Source: JANMMJ01 sp031373255
Lineage (GTDB): Bacteria > Pseudomonadota > Alphaproteobacteria > Rhizobiales > Aestuariivirgaceae
Reading direction: 5' to 3'
Length of the DNA: 64,000 bases
Assembly (NCBI GenBank): GCA_031373255.1
Contig: JANMMJ010000057.1
Location: forward strand, 1-64,000
The position numbers were made by a program, and so were the translations under genes. This document shows, one piece after another, positions 60,016-64,000 of this stretch. The notes beneath the pieces were generated by a model that saw only the letters and a program-made list of their open reading frames with translations, was not told the DNA's origin and made no database searches. Each line of letters opens with the position of its first letter. Position 1 is the stretch's first letter.

Positions 60016-60825
60016 ATGTTTAACAAATGTCTGGCAAGGATAGCCGCGGCTGCAATTATTGCGGCAATGGCAGGTGGCGCGGCCCAGGCCGCCAAATGCG
60101 GCAATACTTCAGCCGGATTTGAAGGATGGAAACGCTCCTTCGCCATCGAGGCCAAGTCCAATGGCGTCAGCACCAGGGCCTTATCGGCGCTCATGGGCAC
60201 CAAATATTCCACCGGCACCATCAAGGCGGATCGCGGCCAGCACAGCTTCAAGCTCTCCCTCGATGCTTTCATGCAGAAACGCGGCGCATCGGCGATCGTT
60301 GCCAAGGGACGCAGGCTGAAGAGCACCCACGCAGCACTCTTCTCATCTATCAAGAAGCGCTATGGCGTGCCGCCCGGCCCGCTTTTGGCGATCTGGGGCA
60401 TGGAAACAGGCTTTGGCGGCTATCTCGGAAACCAGAATACGCTGTCGGCAGTCGCCACGCTGGCCTACGATTGCCGCCGCACTGAATTTTTCACCGACCA
60501 GCTTTATGCGGCATTGCAACTGGTTGATCGCGGCGTGCTGACGGCCTCGTCAAAGGGCGCAATGCATGGCGAAGTTGGCCAGACCCAGTTCCTGCCCAAG
60601 AACATTCTCCTCTATGGCGCCGACGGCGATGGCGGTGGCATCAATCTCAACGGCAAGGCCGACGCACTGACCTCGACCGCGCGGTTCCTTAAGGGCCATG
60701 GCTGGGTGGCCGGCCGGGGTTACCAGCCGGGCGAAGCCAATTTCGGCGCCATTCAGGGTTGGAACGCCGCCACCGTCTATCAGCGGGCCATCGCCATAAT
60801 GGGAAGTGAAATCGACGGCGATTGA
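60016..60825 (+). CDS. lytic murein transglycosylase (MltB-like)
   Basis: 269 aa from ATG 60016 (AGGG 6 bases upstream; ATG 60010 is also in frame). Signal peptide MFNKCLARIAAAAIIAAMAGGAAQA. The MltB-type slt domain has the catalytic Glu in IWGMETGFGGYLG and EVGQTQFLPKNILLYG. It cuts the sugar backbone of peptidoglycan with formation of anhydromuramic ends. It is monocistronic as far as can be seen. Confidence 0.9.
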   Translation: MFNKCLARIAAAAIIAAMAGGAAQAAKCGNTSAGFEGWKRSFAIEAKSNGVSTRALSALMGTKYSTGTIKADRGQHSFKLSLDAFMQKRGASAIVAKGRRLKSTHAALFSSIKKRYGVPPGPLLAIWGMETGFGGYLGNQNTLSAVATLAYDCRRTEFFTDQLYAALQLVDRGVLTASSKGAMHGEVGQTQFLPKNILLYGADGDGGGINLNGKADALTSTARFLKGHGWVAGRGYQPGEANFGAIQGWNAATVYQRAIAIMGSEIDGD

Positions 60826-60888
60826 ACTTAACAAGGCAGCCTGCGCCATGGCATAGTTCGTCGCCTTCCGAAGCTGCAAGAGCGAGAC

Positions 60889-62133
60889 ATGACCAGCAAG
60901 ACCAACCTCTCCATCAATCCGCAACGTCTTTGGGATTCGCTCATGGAGACCGCGCGTTTTGGCGCAACGCCCAAGGGCGGCATCAAGCGCCTTACCGTCT
61001 CCGACGAAGACAAACTGGTGCGCGACTGGTTCAAGGCTTCGTGTGAAAATCTGGGCTGCACCGTCCAGGTGGATTCAGTCGGCAACATGTTTGCGACACG
61101 GCCGGGCAGGCGCAGCGATCTGCTCCCCATCGCCATGGGCTCGCATCTCGATACCCAGCCAACCGGCGGCAAGTTTGACGGCGTGCTGGGTGTACTGGGC
61201 GCCCTTGAAGCGCTCCGCACCATGGTCGATCTGGGATACGAATCGAATGCCCCCGTCATGATCGTCAACTGGACCAACGAGGAAGGGTCGCGCTTCGCGC
61301 CCGCCATGCTCTGTTCCGGCGTTTATGCAGAAGTATTCACCGAGGACTTTGCCTATAGCCGCGAGGACCGCCAGGGCATCAAGCTCGGCGACGAACTGAA
61401 GCGCATCGGCTATCTCGGTAGTGAGCCGGTGGGTTCGCACAAGTTCCAGGCCATGTTCGAACTTCACATCGAGCAGGGTCCGATCCTTGAGGCCGAGAGC
61501 AAGATCGTTGGCGTCGTCACCGGCGTTCAGGGGATGCGCTGGTATGAGGTGACGGTGAGGGGCCAGGAAAGCCACACCGGGGCTACACCGATGGGACTGC
61601 GCAAGAATGCGCTGCTCGGCGCATCCCGCATGATCGAGGCGATCCATCAGGTTGGCATGAAATACCTGCCGGGTGTCGCGTCAGTAGGCCTGATCGAGAA
61701 CCGGCCCAACAGCCGCAATGTCGTGCCGGGCGAAGTGTTCTTTACTGTCGACCTCCGCCATCCCGACGAATCCATCCTCGACACGATGGAGCACGACTAT
61801 CAGGAAGCCATGCCAAAGATCGCCGGGGAGCTGAATCTTGAGCTGGAAGAAAAACGCATCTGGAAATCGCCTGCGGTGAAATTCGCACCCGAACTGATCG
61901 AGTGCGTGCGCGAAGGTGCGAGACAGGCCGGATATTCCACCCGCGAAATGGCCTCAGGTGCGGGACACGACGCGGCCTATATCGCTCGCGTGGCGCCCAC
62001 CACCATGATCTTTGTTCCATGCCTTGGCGGTATCTCGCACAACGAGGCTGAATCGAGCACGCTCGACGAATGCGCCGCCGGCTCGCAAACCCTTCTGAAC
62101 GCCGTTCTGGCCTACGACCGGAAATTCGCTTGA
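60889..62133 (+). CDS. M20-type amidase: beta-ureidopropionase / N-carbamoyl-amino acid hydrolase
   Basis: 414 aa. Zinc ligands of the M20 amidohydrolases: GSHLDTQPTGGKFDGVLG (His, Asp), NWTNEEGSRF (Glu pair), FELHIEQGPILE (His), and GHDAAYIARV near the end. GQESHTGATPMGLRKNAL marks the dimer-domain His. It would split N-carbamoyl-beta-alanine to beta-alanine, carbon dioxide and ammonia, the step after dihydropyrimidinase, although allantoate and L-carbamoyl amino acids are alternative substrates. It overlaps the next gene by 4 bases (TTGA). Confidence 0.88.
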   Translation: MTSKTNLSINPQRLWDSLMETARFGATPKGGIKRLTVSDEDKLVRDWFKASCENLGCTVQVDSVGNMFATRPGRRSDLLPIAMGSHLDTQPTGGKFDGVLGVLGALEALRTMVDLGYESNAPVMIVNWTNEEGSRFAPAMLCSGVYAEVFTEDFAYSREDRQGIKLGDELKRIGYLGSEPVGSHKFQAMFELHIEQGPILEAESKIVGVVTGVQGMRWYEVTVRGQESHTGATPMGLRKNALLGASRMIEAIHQVGMKYLPGVASVGLIENRPNSRNVVPGEVFFTVDLRHPDESILDTMEHDYQEAMPKIAGELNLELEEKRIWKSPAVKFAPELIECVREGARQAGYSTREMASGAGHDAAYIARVAPTTMIFVPCLGGISHNEAESSTLDECAAGSQTLLNAVLAYDRKFA

Positions 62134-63623
62134 ACAACGATTTGAGCGCGCGCGCCCGGGAACTGGCGCTGCGCTTTACCGCGTGGCCCTCGGTGACAGG
62201 AACGCAAGGCGAAGCCGCATTCGCGCCGCGACTGGCGGATTCGCTTGCTGGCTTTGACAAAGTATGGACCGCGCCCATTCCGGGCGATGCTGCCGGCCGG
62301 AGCAATGTTTTTGCGTTAAAGCGTGGCGCAAGTTCGAAGACCATTGTCCTCACCGGCCACTTCGATGTCGTGCCCACTGCCGGATATGGAGAGCTTGAGC
62401 CGCTCGCCTTTGATCCGGAGCGGCTTCTGCCTGCCACAATCGCCCGGCTGCAGCATACAGGCGAAAACGCGCTCGCCCTTGCTGATCTGGAAAGCGGCGA
62501 ATACCTCCCCGGCCGCGGCCTTCTCGACATGAAAGCGGGTCTTGCCGCCGGGTTGGCCGCAATCGAATCCTATGCTGGTATCGGCAGCGTTCTCTTCCTC
62601 GCTGTTTCCGACGAAGAAGACCGCTCCGCCGGCATGCGTGCCGCAGCACCTTTGCTGGCGGGAATCGCCGCAGCCGAGAGCCTCGACATCCGGCTGGCCG
62701 TCAATCTTGATGCCATCTCCGATCAGGGCGATGGATCGCAGGGGCGTGTCGCTGCCCTGGGCTCCATCGGCAAGCAATTGCTGACCGCCTTCGTCGCCGG
62801 CAAGGAAGCCCATGCGTGTTATCCGCACGATGGCGCCAACGCTGCCTATCTTGCCGCCGAACTGCTCACCGAATTTGAACTCGCAAGCGAGCTTGGCGAG
62901 CAATCAGACGGGGAAGTCGCGGCTCCACCGACCGCCCTTCATGCCAAGGACCTTAAGACCGGCTACAACGTCACCACGCCGGGCCATGCCTGGGTCTACT
63001 GGAACACGCTGCAGCACCGCCGCTCGCCGGCTGAAGTCATGGCCATCTCGCTCGATCTCGCCCGCCGCGCCATGGCGCGCGCGGCGCGAAAGCTGGGCTG
63101 CAACATTCCTGTCATGACCTACGCCGAACTGGCGTCCCGTGTTGCGCCGGAAGCCGTATCAGCCAAGGCCACCGAACTTGCCGCCCAAACCCATCTCGAC
63201 CTCCCCGAGCGCTCCAAGCTGCTCACCGCCCAAGTGTGGTCGCTCTCGGGTTTCGCAGGGCCGGCCGTTGTACTGGGCTTTGGCTCAATCCCCTATCCTG
63301 CCGTGCGGCTGGGCGATGGCGCACTTGCCGCGACCATCAAGAACACCATTCTGCCTTTCGGGCTGGGCACCGTCAGTTATTTTCCCGGGATCTCCGACAT
63401 GAGCTTTTTGGGCAGCGCGGCAGGCAATGCCGATGCAGCCAATACCCCGTTGGCAGGTTCATCCTTCGATTTGCCCGATCCGCCCAGCTATCCCGTCATC
63501 AACATTGGTCCCTGGGGCAGGGATTATCATCACTGGCTTGAGCGCCTCCATGCGCCCTACGCTTTCGATGTCCTCCCCCGCGTATTGCTGTCGGTCATGG
63601 CTGCCGTGCTCGACAATGATTGA
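62130..63623 (+). CDS. RocB-like M20 family hydrolase
   Basis: 497 aa from TTG 62130 overlapping the stop of the previous gene (TTGA), which gives the expected N-terminus NNDLSARARELALRFTAWPSVTG. M20 metal site: LTGHFDVVPT, GRGLLDMKAGLAAGLA, SDEEDRSAG. The sequence with LKTGYNVTTPGHAWVYWNTLQHRRSP is that of the RocB (arginine utilisation) group. The coupled layout suggests a related amide substrate. Its role in pyrimidine or purine breakdown is unproven. Confidence 0.85.
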   Translation: MNNDLSARARELALRFTAWPSVTGTQGEAAFAPRLADSLAGFDKVWTAPIPGDAAGRSNVFALKRGASSKTIVLTGHFDVVPTAGYGELEPLAFDPERLLPATIARLQHTGENALALADLESGEYLPGRGLLDMKAGLAAGLAAIESYAGIGSVLFLAVSDEEDRSAGMRAAAPLLAGIAAAESLDIRLAVNLDAISDQGDGSQGRVAALGSIGKQLLTAFVAGKEAHACYPHDGANAAYLAAELLTEFELASELGEQSDGEVAAPPTALHAKDLKTGYNVTTPGHAWVYWNTLQHRRSPAEVMAISLDLARRAMARAARKLGCNIPVMTYAELASRVAPEAVSAKATELAAQTHLDLPERSKLLTAQVWSLSGFAGPAVVLGFGSIPYPAVRLGDGALAATIKNTILPFGLGTVSYFPGISDMSFLGSAAGNADAANTPLAGSSFDLPDPPSYPVINIGPWGRDYHHWLERLHAPYAFDVLPRVLLSVMAAVLDND

Positions 63624-63654
63624 CGGCCAAAGCCAAACGGCCTGAAATAGCGCC

Positions 63655-64000
63655 ATGGGCCATTACCAAAGACCGCCGGACCTCGCCGAAGCCTTGCGGC
63701 TGCTGGATGCGAGCACCTTCACCATTCTGGCGGGAGGCACTGATTTCTATCCCGCGCGTGTCGGCCGCGTCATCGGCGAGGACGTTCTGGATGTAACGGC
63801 CATTTCGGCCCTGGGCGGCATTTCCGAAGAGGCCGATCACTGGCGGATTGGCCCGCTCACCACCTGGTCGCAGCTGCTGGCAACAAAACTCCCACCCTGC
63901 TTTGACGGCTACAAGCAGGCGGCAAGGGAAGTTGGCGGCGTCCAGATTCAAAATACCGGTACGCTGGGCGGCAATCTCTGCAATGCTTCGCCGGCCGCCG
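63655..64000 (+). CDS. xanthine dehydrogenase FAD-binding subunit (5' part, cut by window edge)
   Basis: The ATG at 63655 opens a frame of 115 codons to the right edge. YQRPPDLAEALRLLD, TILAGGTDFYPARVG (FAD loop) and VQIQNTGTLGGNLCNASPAA (second FAD loop) are hallmarks of the CoxM/XdhA FAD-binding domain. The iron-sulfur and molybdenum subunits probably follow outside the window. It is 31 bases downstream of the RocB-like gene on the same strand, so likely in one operon, and it ties purine or N-heterocycle oxidation to the amide hydrolases. Confidence 0.9.
   Translation, partial: MGHYQRPPDLAEALRLLDASTFTILAGGTDFYPARVGRVIGEDVLDVTAISALGGISEEADHWRIGPLTTWSQLLATKLPPCFDGYKQAAREVGGVQIQNTGTLGGNLCNASPAA

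Overview
The window is a GC-rich, gene-dense chromosome segment of an alphaproteobacterium, most likely of the order Hyphomicrobiales (Rhizobiales). The case rests on family content: an HWE-type histidine kinase, a RutR-type regulator with its box, an ExoF/ExoY-like exopolysaccharide set, 'MAGLDPAI'-type palindromic repeats with a GIY-YIG gene, and RTX calcium-binding proteins. Genus cannot be decided from the sequence alone. I see no rRNA, tRNA, CRISPR array or replication origin.

0-22 kb is a mixed region. It starts inside a large RTX calcium-binding protein (minus strand, cut by the left edge), then a secreted caspase/SUMF1 fusion, a CDGSH iron-sulfur protein and a GFA-family protein. A repeat-rich stretch follows (5.7-6.8 kb) with two copies of a ~40-aa ORF, then an HWE sensor kinase and an ATP-grasp enzyme. 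Two related palindrome-bounded elements lie at 10.28-10.90 kb, one with an intact GIY-YIG nuclease gene and one with it deleted. After them come a LysR/azoR divergent pair with two pirins, a zincin-like protein, a CMD-family/TetR pair with three matching operator palindromes, a DMT exporter, a CPA2 antiporter, a second RTX protein and a nitrilase-family hydrolase.

22.6-45.7 kb is a surface polysaccharide locus. TviC/TviB-type enzymes should make UDP-N-acetylhexosaminuronic acid. A Wzc-like co-polymerase, a Wzy-like polymerase, an ExoF-like export protein, a pectate-lyase-like protein, an ExoY-like priming transferase, two GT4 glycosyltransferases and a Wzx-like flippase follow. Then comes an unusual block: an RraA-family protein, an ATP-grasp enzyme and a fusion of a formyltransferase-like domain with a beta-propeller-like domain. 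On the other strand are KpsS and KpsC (poly-Kdo linker enzymes), an SDR and a class I amidotransferase-like protein.

45.8-64 kb is mainly pyrimidine/purine and amide catabolism: a cytosine-deaminase-like amidohydrolase, RutR with a near-perfect RutR box, an ABC importer, a dihydropyrimidinase, a beta-ureidopropionase-type hydrolase, a RocB-like M20 hydrolase and the start of a xanthine-dehydrogenase FAD subunit that leaves the window on the right. This set is interrupted by a Phd/VapC-like toxin-antitoxin pair, a DUF6880-like gene, a relic of a second dihydropyrimidinase gene, a compositionally distinct DUF488 gene pair, a LacI-controlled dioxygenase/cupin operon with two perfect operators, and a lytic transglycosylase.

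The observations most worth following are the GIY-YIG palindromic element and its deletion derivative, the paired micro-ORFs with 3'-end duplications, the RraA/ATP-grasp/formyltransferase-propeller block in the polysaccharide locus, and the dihydropyrimidinase relic.
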